The position numbers and the translations under genes were made by a program. Shown here one piece after another: positions 26,580 through 35,441 of a stretch of DNA of 64,000 nt. Within the stretch, counting starts at the first letter, position 1; each line of letters starts with the position of its first letter. The notes beneath the pieces were generated by a model. It searched no databases, was not told where the DNA came from, and worked only from the letters and a program-made list of their open reading frames with translations. Origin of the DNA: Kushneria indalinina DSM 14324 (GTDB lineage Bacteria; Pseudomonadota; Gammaproteobacteria; Pseudomonadales; Halomonadaceae); NCBI RefSeq assembly GCF_003385845.1, contig NZ_QRDJ01000006.1, forward strand, positions 1,176,707 through 1,240,706. The letters are read 5' to 3'.

Positions 26580-27674
26580 TTACGACCGGGGAGACAGCGT
26601 GGTCTGGCGCGCCACGATCTCAAAGCCGACATCGACAATGTCATGGGCGGGATCAGGGCTGCCGGCGCCAAAGCGCTGCAGAAGATGTGCCGCGGTCAAC
26701 CGCCCGATTTCGGCCCCATCAATGCGCACCGTACTCAGTGCCGGCCAGGTGGCGGCGGCAAAGCTCATGTCACCAAAGCCCATCACCGCCAGCGCCTCCG
26801 GAATGGCCATGGCACGACTCTGCGCCTCGGCAATGACGCCCATGGCCAGCGTGTCCGAACTGCAGAAAATCGCTTCGCAGTCGGGCATCCCGGCCAGCAC
26901 GTTCGCGGCGGTCGTACGTCCGCCGACCAGGGTTGCCGGTATTTCCGCCCAGTGCGTGGTGACCTTGATGCCGGCGTCCGGGCGGGCCTTTTGTTCAGCC
27001 AGGATACGGGCGTTGAAGCCTTCGGCGCGCTGATGAGAGCGCGGGTCATCGGCCATCGCCTGCCCGAAGCGCTGATAACCACACCCCAGCAGATGGTCGG
27101 CGACCGCCTCCCCCACCGCGTGATGGGAAAAACCGATCAGCATGTCCAGCGGATCATCACTCATGTCCCAGATCTCGACTACCGGGATACGCGCCGCACC
27201 GAGCCGCTGCCGCGTGGCCTCGGAGTGACGGGTACCGGCCACCACCAGCGCATCCGGTCGCCGGCTCAGCACGGTCTCCACCACCGCGGCTTCCTCCTCG
27301 GTCTGGTAGCCGGTCAGCCCCAGCAGCACCTGATAGCCCTCCACCGCGAGCGTATCGGTAATCGACTGCACCACATCGGCAAACAGTGAGTGCGCCACGG
27401 TCGGCACCAGCACCGCGACCATTTTACTGCGACTCGATGCCAGCGCGCCCGCCACGCGATTGGGCACGTAGCCGGTCTCGATCACGGCGCGCTGCACCCG
27501 CTCGCGGGTACGCTCGCTGACAAGTTCCGGCTGGTTGAGGGCCCGCGACACGGTCATGGCGGCCACCCCGGCCGCGGCCGCCACATCGCTCAGACGCACG
27601 GCGCCGGTCGCGCGCGGGTTGTCACGACCGCCGTCGGCCGCCTTGTCAAAGCGGGAATCGGGAAAACGTCCCAT
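26580..27674 (-). CDS. LacI-family transcriptional regulator (GntR/IdnR type)
   Basis: A 364-residue repressor. The helix-turn-helix VRLSDVAAAAGVAAMTVSRALNQP starts near residue 26, with the hinge helix RVAGALASSRSKMVAVLVPT following. The effector domain has ALVVAGTRHSEATRQRL, FSHHAVGEAVADHLLGCGYQ and CSSDTLAMGVIAEAQ. It resembles gluconate-type LacI members. It stands between two identical inverted operators, so it should control the dehydratase at 25294 and the orphan tctC at 27933, and possibly itself. ATG follows TGGAGAG. Confidence 0.9.
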   Translation of the reverse strand: MGRFPDSRFDKAADGGRDNPRATGAVRLSDVAAAAGVAAMTVSRALNQPELVSERTRERVQRAVIETGYVPNRVAGALASSRSKMVAVLVPTVAHSLFADVVQSITDTLAVEGYQVLLGLTGYQTEEEAAVVETVLSRRPDALVVAGTRHSEATRQRLGAARIPVVEIWDMSDDPLDMLIGFSHHAVGEAVADHLLGCGYQRFGQAMADDPRSHQRAEGFNARILAEQKARPDAGIKVTTHWAEIPATLVGGRTTAANVLAGMPDCEAIFCSSDTLAMGVIAEAQSRAMAIPEALAVMGFGDMSFAAATWPALSTVRIDGAEIGRLTAAHLLQRFGAGSPDPAHDIVDVGFEIVARQTTLSPRS

Positions 27675-27817
27675 GCATCTCTCCAGCAGAACCTCAAAAA
27701 CACAGCGAGCGCCATGTTACAGCCAGGACGTCCGTCCGGATAATACCGTTTCACCCCACCTTACTGCCCCACGCCACTTTCTCTGTGCTGGAGCTTGCCC
27801 TGCAACGATAGTCGAAA

Positions 27818-27831
27818 TGATAGCGCTAACA
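27818..27831. promoter_or_regulatory. LacI-family operator 2 (TGATAGCGCTAACA)
   Basis: The exact reverse complement of the operator at 26470-26483. It lies in the divergent space between lacI (start 27674) and tctC (start 27933), about 100 bp before the tctC start codon. Confidence 0.85.
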
Positions 27832-27932
27832 AAACCTGCGTAAGATGGCGTCGTTGATCGAAGGCACCCCTGGGCGAGGATGACACTGCCTGGCGGTCGT
27901 CATGTCTTTACCCCGAGAGGGAATTGCTGCAC

Positions 27933-28886
27933 ATGAAAAAGACACTATCCGTACTGATCATGGCCACGGCCATGCCGGCAGCGGCCTGGGCGGCCGACTA
28001 CCCGACCAAAAATCTCGACATGCTCATTCCCGCCTCCCCGGGCGGCGCCGCCGATACCCTGATGCGGGCCCTTCAACCCGGGCTTGAATCAAGCCTGGGG
28101 CGGACCATCGTGGTGCGCAACATGGGCGCCGGCGGCGGTGCACTGGCACTGACCCGTACCGTCACGGCCAAACCCGATGGCTACACCCTGACACTGGCCA
28201 ACAATCAGAACTTCACTCTGGAGGGCCTGGGCAACGTCGACTTCAAGTATCAGGATTTTGACTATCTGGCCCGTGTTACCGAAGAGCCCTACCTGCTGGT
28301 CAGCAACAACAACGACCAGTGGCAGGACGCTGAAGGCCTGGTGGCGGATCTCAAGGAGAGCGGCAAGCCGCTGCAGGTCGGCACCTCCGGGGTGGGCTCG
28401 TCCACCTACGTGGTGGCCTCGATGCTGGGCAGCCAGCTGGGCGTTACGGTTCAGGTCGTGCCCTTTGACGGCGGCTCACCGGCCATTTCGGCGTTGATGG
28501 GCGGTCATGTAGACGCCGTGGTGGTCAATCCTTCCGAGGTGCTCTCCCAGATTCGCGGCGACCGATTGCAGGCAGTGTTGTCCACCGGTAGCCAGCGCAG
28601 CGAAATGCTGCCCGACGTCAAGACCATGCAGGAGCAGGGCTATGATCTGGCGGTCAGCCAGTGGCGCGGCATTGCCGTGCCCGCCGGCGTCAGTGACGAG
28701 GTCGAAGATGCCTGGGTCGAGGCGGTCAAGCAGGCCATCGAGGCACCGGAGTTCAAGCGCTTTGCCGAAAGCACCGGCGTTGAGGTCAGTCCATTGTTTG
28801 GCGAGGAGCTGGACGCCTACGTCACCGAGATGGCCGAGGTCATGATCCCGGCCTCACGCAAGGTCGCAGAAGACAACAATCAGTAG
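27933..28886 (+). CDS. tctC: Orphan TTT substrate-binding protein TctC (system 4)
   Basis: The 317-residue protein has a signal peptide ending AAAWAADYPTK and the TctC motifs MLIPASPGGAADTLMR, GAGGGALALTRTVTAKPDGY, GVGSSTYVVASMLG, GHVDAVVVNPSEVL and WRGIAVPAGV. TLEGLGNVDFKYQDFDYLARV marks the same subgroup as the other three. ATG at 27933 follows GAGAGGG; the earlier TTG at 27924 is less likely. No tctA or tctB follows: the next genes run on the opposite strand. It may use the membrane subunits of a neighbouring system and is tied to the galactarate dehydratase by the LacI operator. Confidence 0.9.
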   Translation: MKKTLSVLIMATAMPAAAWAADYPTKNLDMLIPASPGGAADTLMRALQPGLESSLGRTIVVRNMGAGGGALALTRTVTAKPDGYTLTLANNQNFTLEGLGNVDFKYQDFDYLARVTEEPYLLVSNNNDQWQDAEGLVADLKESGKPLQVGTSGVGSSTYVVASMLGSQLGVTVQVVPFDGGSPAISALMGGHVDAVVVNPSEVLSQIRGDRLQAVLSTGSQRSEMLPDVKTMQEQGYDLAVSQWRGIAVPAGVSDEVEDAWVEAVKQAIEAPEFKRFAESTGVEVSPLFGEELDAYVTEMAEVMIPASRKVAEDNNQ

Positions 28887-28963
28887 TTAAAACAACCAAT
28901 AATTACAACAATCGGTCCGCCGGTCCGTTGCGCCGCCCTGTCGGGCGGCGCCTTTCAAATCGG

Positions 28964-29684
28964 TCAGGGCAGTGTCCCGTCACTCGCCAGCCGCTGTACT
29001 TCCATCCAGATGTCCGGGTTGACCACGACATCGGTCGTGTTGTGACGCCGATGAAAGGTGGCCGCCCCCGGCCAGCGCACTGCCCGGCCGGACTCATCCG
29101 GCGTCGCCTGCGACAGGTGGGCTGTCATGTCATCCACCATCGCCCGACAGGCATCGATGCCGCCAAGCTGGTCGGGATCAAATACCATGAACACCTGTGA
29201 ACTGCCACCGCCGCTGCCCCGTTCGACTCCGTCGATCGCATGCGTTGCCCGCCCCTGCGACAAAAGTGCTGCCATGGCATCAAGCAGAATGGCCAGCCCC
29301 GAACCTTTCCAGTAACCGGTGGGTAGAATGCGTCGAGTGGCCTGAATGACCTCCGGATCACGAGTGAGCTGTCCGCTGTCATCGAACCCGCCATCCACCG
29401 GCAGCTGTTCGCCGCGTTCCTTCAGCACACCCAGACGGCCATAGGAGAACTGCGACATGGCCATATCCAGCACCAGCGGCGCATGACCGCCAGGCACGGC
29501 CATGACCAGCGGGTTGTTGCCGATGCTCTCACTGCTTGCGCCCCAGGCCGTGAGAGTTCACCCCATCGCGGGTGCTTTCGGCGTGAACCCGGGCACACGC
29601 GGTCGCATCCTCCGGCGCAAGCCCCGCGCGCAGCAGGGCCCGCTCGATCACCTCGTGCAGGATCTCAAGGGTAACAGTGGTCAT
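28964..29684 (-). pseudogene. Ldh2/YiaK-family oxidoreductase, internally deleted and frameshifted
   Basis: The start is intact: ATG at 29684 follows AAAGGAG and overlaps the tctA stop as ATGA. The first 48 residues (TLEILHEVIERALLRAG to DGVNSHGLGR) are the N-terminus of the malate/L-lactate/2,3-diketo-L-gulonate reductase family. The frame then stops. The C-terminal half (WGASSESIGNNPLVMAVPGG, DMAMSQFSYG, LPVDGGFDD, LPTGYWKGSG) continues in another frame to 28964. Compared with full family members of about 335 residues, roughly 95-100 residues are missing at the joint near 29543-29549, where GGCCTG and GCCTGG overlap. It is the last gene of the TTT system 3 unit. Confidence 0.88.
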
Positions 29685-31195
29685 TCTCCTTTCTCTGACG
29701 ATGTTGCAGGAACGCGCCTGGTGCGGTAGTTCTGCCACAGCGTCAGCGCCAGCAGGCCCACGGCAATGACCAGAAAGGTCAGGCTGATGGGCCGGGTGAA
29801 AAACGGCGTCCAGTCACCCTCGAAGGCCTGCAGCCCGCGGCGCAGGTTGGATTCAGCAATCGGTCCCAGTATCAGCCCCAGAATGACCGGTGCGGTGCCA
29901 AAGTCATAGCGGTTGAGGAAATAGCCCAGAATGCCGAAGCCCAGCATCAGATAGAGATTGAAGACATCCCCATCAACGCCGTAAACGCCAATGAAACACA
30001 GCACCAGAATGGCCGAGAGCAGCTGCTTGCGCGGCACCATCAGCACGCGAATGAACAGTTTGATGCCCAGACACATGATCAACAGCATGAAGATGTTGGC
30101 CACCAGATAGGCCAAAAAAATGCCGTAGACGATGCCGCTTTGATCATCGAACAGCATCGGGCCGGGGGTTACCCCCTGAATCATCAGACCGCCGAGCAGC
30201 ACCGCCGTGGCGGCCTCGCCCGGAATGCCCAGCGCCAGGGTCGGAATCAGGGCGCCACCCAGCAGGGCATTATTGGCACTTTCCACCGAGACAATGCCCG
30301 GTGCATGACCGGTGCCGAATTTTTCGGGATGCTTTGAAAAGCGCCGCGTCTGATCATAGGCCACCAACGAGGCAATGCTGCCGCCGGCGCCGGGCACGGG
30401 GCCGACGACCGACCCGGAAAGGATACCGGCCAGCAGCGCGCGCCAGTTGCGCAACGTTTCCATAAATCGCGGGCGGGCTACATCGATGCGATGACCGCTG
30501 TCCTTCAGGCGCTGATTCGGATCGTACTCGAAGGCATCCTTGAGCACCTGGGAGACAGCAAACAGACCGATCAACGCCGGCAGCAGATTGATACCGGTCA
30601 GCAGCGACAGCTCACCGAAGGTGAAACGGTCCACCCCGGTGATGGGGTCCGTGCCGATGGTAGAGACGAAAAAGCCGAGCAGCCCGGCAATCAATCCCTT
30701 GAGCAGCGATTTACCCGCCACCGAGGCGATAATCACCAGCCCAAAGACACTCAATGAGAAGTACTCGGCGGCCCCGAAGCGCAACGCAAAGTCTGCAATC
30801 GGTGGGGCCAGCAGGCTCAGGATCACCATACTGGCGACCCCGCCGAAAAAGGAGGCCACGATCGAAAGCCCGAGCGCCCGACCGGCTTCGCCCTTCTGGG
30901 CCATGGGGAAGCCATCAAAGGTGGTCGCCACCGAGGAAGGCGTGCCCGGAATATTGAGCAAAATGGCCGGAATCGAACCGCTCGCGCCGGCGCCGCACAG
31001 TGCGCCCAGCATCATGCCGATTCCCATGACCGGCGGCATGCCAAAGGTCACCGGCAGCAGTAGCGCCACTGCCATGGCAGACGTCAGCCCGGGCAGCGCC
31101 CCCATGATGATGCCCAGTAGCGTACCGCCGGCGATCGCCAGCAGCGTGCCAAACTGCAGCACCATACCCAATCCATCGAGATAGCCGGCAATCAT
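29681..31195 (-). CDS. tctA: TTT transporter large membrane subunit TctA (system 3)
   Basis: A 504-residue membrane protein with GALPGLTSAMAVALLLPVTFG near residue 32, GSVVGPVPGAGGSIASLVAYDQTR near 260 and GIPGEAATAVLLGGLMIQGV. It closely resembles TctA of system 2, which suggests duplication of a tctCBA-gudD unit. Its stop overlaps the start of the broken Ldh2-type gene. ATG follows TAGGAG. Substrate probably an aldarate, since copy 2 of glucarate dehydratase heads this unit. Confidence 0.92.
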   Translation of the reverse strand: MIAGYLDGLGMVLQFGTLLAIAGGTLLGIIMGALPGLTSAMAVALLLPVTFGMPPVMGIGMMLGALCGAGASGSIPAILLNIPGTPSSVATTFDGFPMAQKGEAGRALGLSIVASFFGGVASMVILSLLAPPIADFALRFGAAEYFSLSVFGLVIIASVAGKSLLKGLIAGLLGFFVSTIGTDPITGVDRFTFGELSLLTGINLLPALIGLFAVSQVLKDAFEYDPNQRLKDSGHRIDVARPRFMETLRNWRALLAGILSGSVVGPVPGAGGSIASLVAYDQTRRFSKHPEKFGTGHAPGIVSVESANNALLGGALIPTLALGIPGEAATAVLLGGLMIQGVTPGPMLFDDQSGIVYGIFLAYLVANIFMLLIMCLGIKLFIRVLMVPRKQLLSAILVLCFIGVYGVDGDVFNLYLMLGFGILGYFLNRYDFGTAPVILGLILGPIAESNLRRGLQAFEGDWTPFFTRPISLTFLVIAVGLLALTLWQNYRTRRVPATSSEKGE

Positions 31196-31229
31196 GAAAC
31201 GCTCCTAAGGGTCGTACAGTGACGAGACG

Positions 31230-31727
31230 TCAGCCCGGTAGCGGGATCTCGAACAGCTCGGTAAAGACGTAAAAGATGACCACGGCCAGTACGGCGGCAA
31301 AAACGGCCGCGCCGGCCAGACTTTTGGCGCGCCGGGCGTTCGTCAGCTCACGCCAGGTACCGCCGGTCAGCAGCAGCCCGACCACGCAGGCGAAGACGAA
31401 TATTGCCGTACTGACGATATAGCCCAGCCGCTCAAAAATGAGGATATAAACCAGCGCCAGCGCCACGATCAAAAGCCACTGCGCCACACCTCGAGGGGCA
31501 CCGGTGCGCTCGCCATCAGTGCCGGCAGCCTGCCATTCACGGAAATCCTTGATCAGACACGGCACGGCGAACAAAAAGACCAGTGCCGAAATCAGCATGG
31601 GGAAAAAGGCCGGCGACAGATCGCCGACGATCTCGATGTTGGGCAGCGTCATCGAGACGGCAAAGGCAGCGGCCGAGGCAACTACCAGCAGCAGGTCGAA
31701 CAGCGGCTTGCCGATATCACGTTGCAT
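31230..31727 (-). CDS. tctB: TTT transporter small membrane subunit TctB (system 3)
   Basis: A 165-residue protein with four hydrophobic stretches. It starts MQRDIGKPLFDLLLVVASA and has GDLSPAFFPMLISALVFLFA near residue 35, the PxFFP element of TctB. It lies 34 bp before tctA. The 91-bp gap after tctC holds a strong hairpin. Assigned from position and topology. Confidence 0.87.
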   Translation of the reverse strand: MQRDIGKPLFDLLLVVASAAAFAVSMTLPNIEIVGDLSPAFFPMLISALVFLFAVPCLIKDFREWQAAGTDGERTGAPRGVAQWLLIVALALVYILIFERLGYIVSTAIFVFACVVGLLLTGGTWRELTNARRAKSLAGAAVFAAVLAVVIFYVFTELFEIPLPG

Positions 31728-31749
31728 GATTCAGGGCTCCATCACTGAA

Positions 31750-31777
31750 GATCCGGGCGACGGCCGCCGCCCGGATC
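31750..31777. other. Strong intercistronic hairpin between tctC and tctB (system 3)
   Basis: GATCCGGGCG (31750-31759) and CGCCCGGATC (31768-31777) form a perfect 10-bp stem with an 8-base loop. No U tract follows, so it more likely protects the tctC message from 3' decay than ends transcription. Systems 1 and 2 have only 11-16 bp at this junction. Confidence 0.6.
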
Positions 31778-31818
31778 AAAGTGGCACCCCGCCATCGTGT
31801 GGCGGCGTGCCCAACGCG

Positions 31819-32763
31819 TTACTTCGCCAGATCACCGGCGGCTTCACGCATGACATCCGCCGAGTTATCGATGAAGGTATCGAGTTCGTCACCATAGAGC
31901 GGCGACAGCTGCGTGCCGAGGTTGGCAGCCGTTTCTTCGTAGGAGCCATCGGCCACGATCTGTTGAATGGCCTCGACCCACTGCTGCTCGACCTCTTCCG
32001 GAATGCCCTTGGGCGCTGCAATACCGCGCCATACCGTCAGCGTCAGGTCATAACCCGCCTCCTGAAAGGTCGGCACGTCGGGCAGCGAGTCGCTGCGCTC
32101 GGCATAGCTCATGGCCAGCCCCGTCAGGCGGCCGGACTCCAGCGCCGAGCGCAGTTCGGAACCGCCCAGCACGACCGCATCCACGTGGTTGCCCATGGCC
32201 GCGGAGATCGTCTCGGAGCCGCCGGGATAGGGAATAATGTTGAAGTTTGCCCCGGTGCGATTCTGCATGGCGACCGCGGCAATGTGCGCCGAAGAACCGA
32301 CGCCCGAGACGCCGACCCGAACACGGGTACCATCCTTTGTGGCCTCGACCAGGCTTGCCAGATCGGTGTACTTGTCGTTGTCGCCGACTGCAATCACGTA
32401 GGGCTCTTCGATGACCTTGGCGATGAAGTCAAAGTCATCGTGAGTGAACGCCACATTGCCCATGGCCTCAAGCGTCAGCATGGCATTACTGGCCGCCAGC
32501 ATGGTGTAGCCGTCAGCGTTTGATGCAGCGACCCGGGATGTGCCGACGGCCCCGCCGCCGCCGGCGATGTTACGGATGACCAGGTCCTGGCCCAGCTGCT
32601 TCTCGAGCAGCGGCTGCAGGGCGCGTACGAAAGTATCGTTACCGCCACCGGCAGAAAACGGCACGATCATGTCGACACTTTTAGTGGGATAGTCGGCCGC
32701 CATTGCCGAACTGCCCAGCACCATCGTGGCCGCAACGGTCAGCGTACTCAGTAATTTTTTCAT
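31819..32763 (-). CDS. tctC: TTT transporter substrate-binding protein TctC (system 3)
   Basis: A 314-residue periplasmic protein. The signal peptide ends SAMAADYPTK. TctC motifs: MIVPFSAGGGNDTFVR, GGGGAVGTSRVAASNADGY, GVGSSAHIAAVAMQ, MGNHVDAVVLGGSE and WRGIAAPKGI. TLEAMGNVAFTHDDFDFIAKV aligns with the other copies. The start at 32763 is preferred over the longer frame to 32841, with AAGGAC upstream. It lies 31 bp after glucarate dehydratase copy 2. Confidence 0.91.
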   Translation of the reverse strand: MKKLLSTLTVAATMVLGSSAMAADYPTKSVDMIVPFSAGGGNDTFVRALQPLLEKQLGQDLVIRNIAGGGGAVGTSRVAASNADGYTMLAASNAMLTLEAMGNVAFTHDDFDFIAKVIEEPYVIAVGDNDKYTDLASLVEATKDGTRVRVGVSGVGSSAHIAAVAMQNRTGANFNIIPYPGGSETISAAMGNHVDAVVLGGSELRSALESGRLTGLAMSYAERSDSLPDVPTFQEAGYDLTLTVWRGIAAPKGIPEEVEQQWVEAIQQIVADGSYEETAANLGTQLSPLYGDELDTFIDNSADVMREAAGDLAK

Positions 32764-32794
32764 GATGTCCTTCCTTGTCGTGTTCAGACGGTAG

Positions 32795-34138
32795 TCAGCG
32801 CACCAGAGCCGGGCGCTTGGGGTCGAACGTCCAGCCGTCAATCAGGTACTGCATGGCCATGGCGTCATTGCGCGCGCCGGCCGGCAGGGCGCGATAGAGC
32901 GCATTGGCCTTCTCGATCGCCTCCATGTCGAGCTCGATACCCAGCCCGGGCGCATCGGTAACCGCCACATGGCCATCGATGATCTCGGGGGACTCACGAG
33001 TCAGGCGTGCATCGCCTTCCTGCCAGATCCAGTGGGTGTCCAGCGCCGACACCGATCCGACAGCCGCTGCGCCCACCTGGGCGAACATGGCCAGCGAAAT
33101 GTCGAAGTGGTTGTTGGAGTGCGAGCCCCAGGTCATGCCGTGGTCGGCACAGAGCTGGGACACTCGCACAGCGCCAGAGAGCGTCCAGAAGTGCGGGTCC
33201 GCCAGCGGGATGTCCACGCTGCGCAGCATCAGGGCGTGGGCCATCTCCCGCCAGTTGGTGGCCACCATGTTGGTTGCAACCGGCAGCCCGGTGGCATGAC
33301 GAAATTCCGCGAGAATCTCGCGACCGGAGAAACCCTCTTCGGCGCCGCAGGGGTCCTCGGCATAGGCGAGCACGCCGTGAAGGTCCTTGCACAGGCGAAT
33401 CGCCTCCCGCAGGGACCAGGCGCCGTTGGGGTCGATGGTGGTACGCGCTTCGGGAAAGGCTTTCGACAGCGCCGTGACGGCCTCGATTTCCTGCTCGCCG
33501 GGCAGCACACCGCCCTTGAGCTTGAAGTCGCGAAAGCCGTAACGGTCCTGGGCGGCCTGGGCCATTTCCACAATGCGCTCGGGCGTCATGGCGGCCATGT
33601 CACGCTGGCGATACCAGTCGTGCGACTGATCAGGCGTTGACTGGCGATAGTCCAGCGGCGTTTTGTCACCGTCACCGACGAAAAAGAGATAGCCCAGCAC
33701 CTCGACGCTGTCGCGGCGCTTGCCCTCGCCCAGAAGTTCGGCCACCGGCACGCCCAGATGCTGGCCCATCAGGTCCAGCAGCGCCGCCTCAAGCGCTGCC
33801 ACGGCATTGACGCGCAGCTCAAAGGTCCAGGCGCCCTTGCCGAAGTCGTTGAAGTCAGCACGCTGACCGCTGGCCGCAAGTGACGACACCATCGAGCGCA
33901 GCTTGCCCAGCGACTGGCCTTCCACGACCTGGCGTGCCTGCTCGAGCGAGCGCTGAATGGTCTCGCCACCAGGGGCTTCCCCAACGCCGACGCGCCCGGC
34001 GCTGTCTTCCAGAATCAGGATATTGCGGGTAAAGAACGGGGAGTGAGCGCCGCCCACGTTGAGCAGCATGCTGTCACGCCCGGCCACGGGAATGACCCGC
34101 ATGGATACGATGGTGGGTGTCTCGGTATGTAGCGCCAT
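32795..34138 (-). CDS. gudD: Glucarate dehydratase (copy 2)
   Basis: This 447-residue paralogue of the enzyme at 19886 keeps all the catalytic positions: KxK in [11 protein letters not shown], metal ligands in [11 protein letters not shown] and YAEDPCG, TNMVATN, the His base in [13 protein letters not shown] and Asp in [11 protein letters not shown]. It therefore looks active, unlike GudX-type paralogues that have lost residues. The N-terminal lid differs ([15 protein letters not shown] against [13 protein letters not shown]), which may shift specificity between glucarate, idarate and related acids. It heads the gudD-tctC-tctB-tctA unit. ATG follows AGGGAG. Confidence 0.92.
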   Translation of the reverse strand: MALHTETPTIVSMRVIPVAGRDSMLLNVGGAHSPFFTRNILILEDSAGRVGVGEAPGGETIQRSLEQARQVVEGQSLGKLRSMVSSLAASGQRADFNDFGKGAWTFELRVNAVAALEAALLDLMGQHLGVPVAELLGEGKRRDSVEVLGYLFFVGDGDKTPLDYRQSTPDQSHDWYRQRDMAAMTPERIVEMAQAAQDRYGFRDFKLKGGVLPGEQEIEAVTALSKAFPEARTTIDPNGAWSLREAIRLCKDLHGVLAYAEDPCGAEEGFSGREILAEFRHATGLPVATNMVATNWREMAHALMLRSVDIPLADPHFWTLSGAVRVSQLCADHGMTWGSHSNNHFDISLAMFAQVGAAAVGSVSALDTHWIWQEGDARLTRESPEIIDGHVAVTDAPGLGIELDMEAIEKANALYRALPAGARNDAMAMQYLIDGWTFDPKRPALVR

Positions 34139-34311
34139 GGCAGCTCCCTGGTGGATGAAACTCTAGCTGGATGTCGACTTGTCAGTTACTGCACGCGCCC
34201 ATCACGGCCCCCTCCTGAAGCCTTGATTGACCGTGTGCGGTGGGTCTGACAACACCTCTGTTGCAGCATTGATGCCTGGAAGCCTCAACCAACAGATACG
34301 GTTGCCAGGGT

Positions 34312-34325
34312 GTCATACATCATAC
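34312..34325. promoter_or_regulatory. Aldarate/uronate operator, site C
   Basis: A perfect copy of GTCATACATCATAC in the same orientation, relative to the minus-strand unit it precedes, as sites A, B and E. No good -10 hexamer is visible beside it. Confidence 0.78.
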
Positions 34326-34435
34326 TTTCTGAACTACGCGACCTTGGTCCATTGAACTTTGGACACAGGCGCTCGACCCGGCTCGATGCGAACATCGGGG
34401 CGATGGAAAAAAGCAGCCGTGGTCAAAAACGCCCA

Positions 34436-34463
34436 TGAAAAAGCCTGCCCCACAGGCAGGCTT
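34436..34463 (-). terminator. Rho-independent terminator after uronate dehydrogenase
   Basis: AAGCCTGCC (34441-34449) pairs with GGCAGGCTT (34455-34463) around a 5-base loop, followed on the minus strand by a U-rich tract. It closes the dctP-udh unit. Confidence 0.88.
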
Positions 34464-34529
34464 GAAGGAGGCGCCCGACACCCTCATCGGGCGCCGGCCC
34501 TTTGAAAAAGGCATCCGACAGGCATTACA

Positions 34530-35327
34530 TCAATCGTCAGGATGGCCGGTACTGGCGAATTTGCCTCCCTGGTAGACCACCGTCGGATCATCGGGGTCGA
34601 TCTCGCCGGCCGCCGCTTCGGTTTCCGCGCGCCACGGCTCGGAGCTGTCCTTTGGCACCCAGCCCAGAAACGAGGATTTGCGGTTGTCCCACCAGCGCTC
34701 GCTGTTGTCCGAAACCCCATAGATCACCGTGCAGCCCAGCTTCGGCGCCACAAACGCCCGCTCCAGCAGCGCCACGAAGTCCTCCACGCTCATCCAGGTG
34801 GCCAGCATTCGGGTATCGGCCGGCTTGGGAAAGCAGGAGCCGATCCGCACGTTGAGGGTTTCGACGTTGAACTTGTGGTAGTAAAGGCTGGCGAGATCCT
34901 CGCCAAAGCATTTGGAGACCCCATAGAGCGAATCGGGCCGGCGCGGGGAGTCGGTATCGATAAAGGTCGTGCGCGGATAGTAGCCGATGGTGTGATTGGA
35001 GCTGGCAAACACAACCCGCGGGCGGCCGTGGTGTCTGGCGGCTTCATACAGGTTGTAGGTGCCGATGATGTTGGCCTGCAAAATGCTCTGCCAGGGGCTT
35101 TCCACCGAGATGCCGCCCAGATGCACAATGCCGTCACAGTCACGCACCAGTTCACTGACAGCGTCGGCGTCGGAGAGCTCACAGCGCACGACCTCTTCGT
35201 TATCCTCGTTTTTTTCCAGCTCGACGATATCGGACAGTCGCACATGACGGGCCAGCCGCGACAGATGCGGGCGCAGGGCCTGACCCAGCCCGCCGGCGGC
35301 ACCGGTTACCAGAAGACGATTGAGCAC
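34530..35327 (-). CDS. udh: Uronate dehydrogenase
   Basis: A 265-residue extended SDR with TGAAGGLGQALRPHLS at the N-terminus, GIVHLGGISVE near residue 65, SSNHTIGYYPR near 110 and the catalytic YGVSKCFGE near 136. Length and motifs match NAD-dependent uronate dehydrogenases (EC 1.1.1.203), which oxidise D-glucuronate or D-galacturonate to the aldarolactone. The start is read as GTG at 35327, 6 bases after AAAGGAG; the frame extends upstream to 35441 without support. It follows a TRAP binding-protein gene by 114 bp and ends at a terminator. Confidence 0.92.
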   Translation of the reverse strand: MLNRLLVTGAAGGLGQALRPHLSRLARHVRLSDIVELEKNEDNEEVVRCELSDADAVSELVRDCDGIVHLGGISVESPWQSILQANIIGTYNLYEAARHHGRPRVVFASSNHTIGYYPRTTFIDTDSPRRPDSLYGVSKCFGEDLASLYYHKFNVETLNVRIGSCFPKPADTRMLATWMSVEDFVALLERAFVAPKLGCTVIYGVSDNSERWWDNRKSSFLGWVPKDSSEPWRAETEAAAGEIDPDDPTVVYQGGKFASTGHPDD

Positions 35328-35441
35328 GGTATTCTCCTTTGAGAGATTAATAGACGAACGCCGGAAACGGCTCCCCGGTTCAGTACGCCATGACCCGACG
35401 CCTGCCCTGCCGTTCGGGCGCTCGCGCCAAAAGCACAGCAC

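Larger units (their letters stand above)
34139..34529. other. 391-bp intergenic region upstream of gudD copy 2
   Basis: No gene is seen. It holds operator site C (34312-34325) about 175 bp upstream of gudD copy 2, and the terminator of the uronate dehydrogenase unit at 34436-34463. The long 5' leader between operator and gene is unusual for this block. Confidence 0.7.

Noticed and set aside
28903-29097. A short minus-strand open frame overlapping the end of the broken Ldh2-type gene
   Set aside because: It is out of frame with the conserved C-terminal half and has no homology that I can see.
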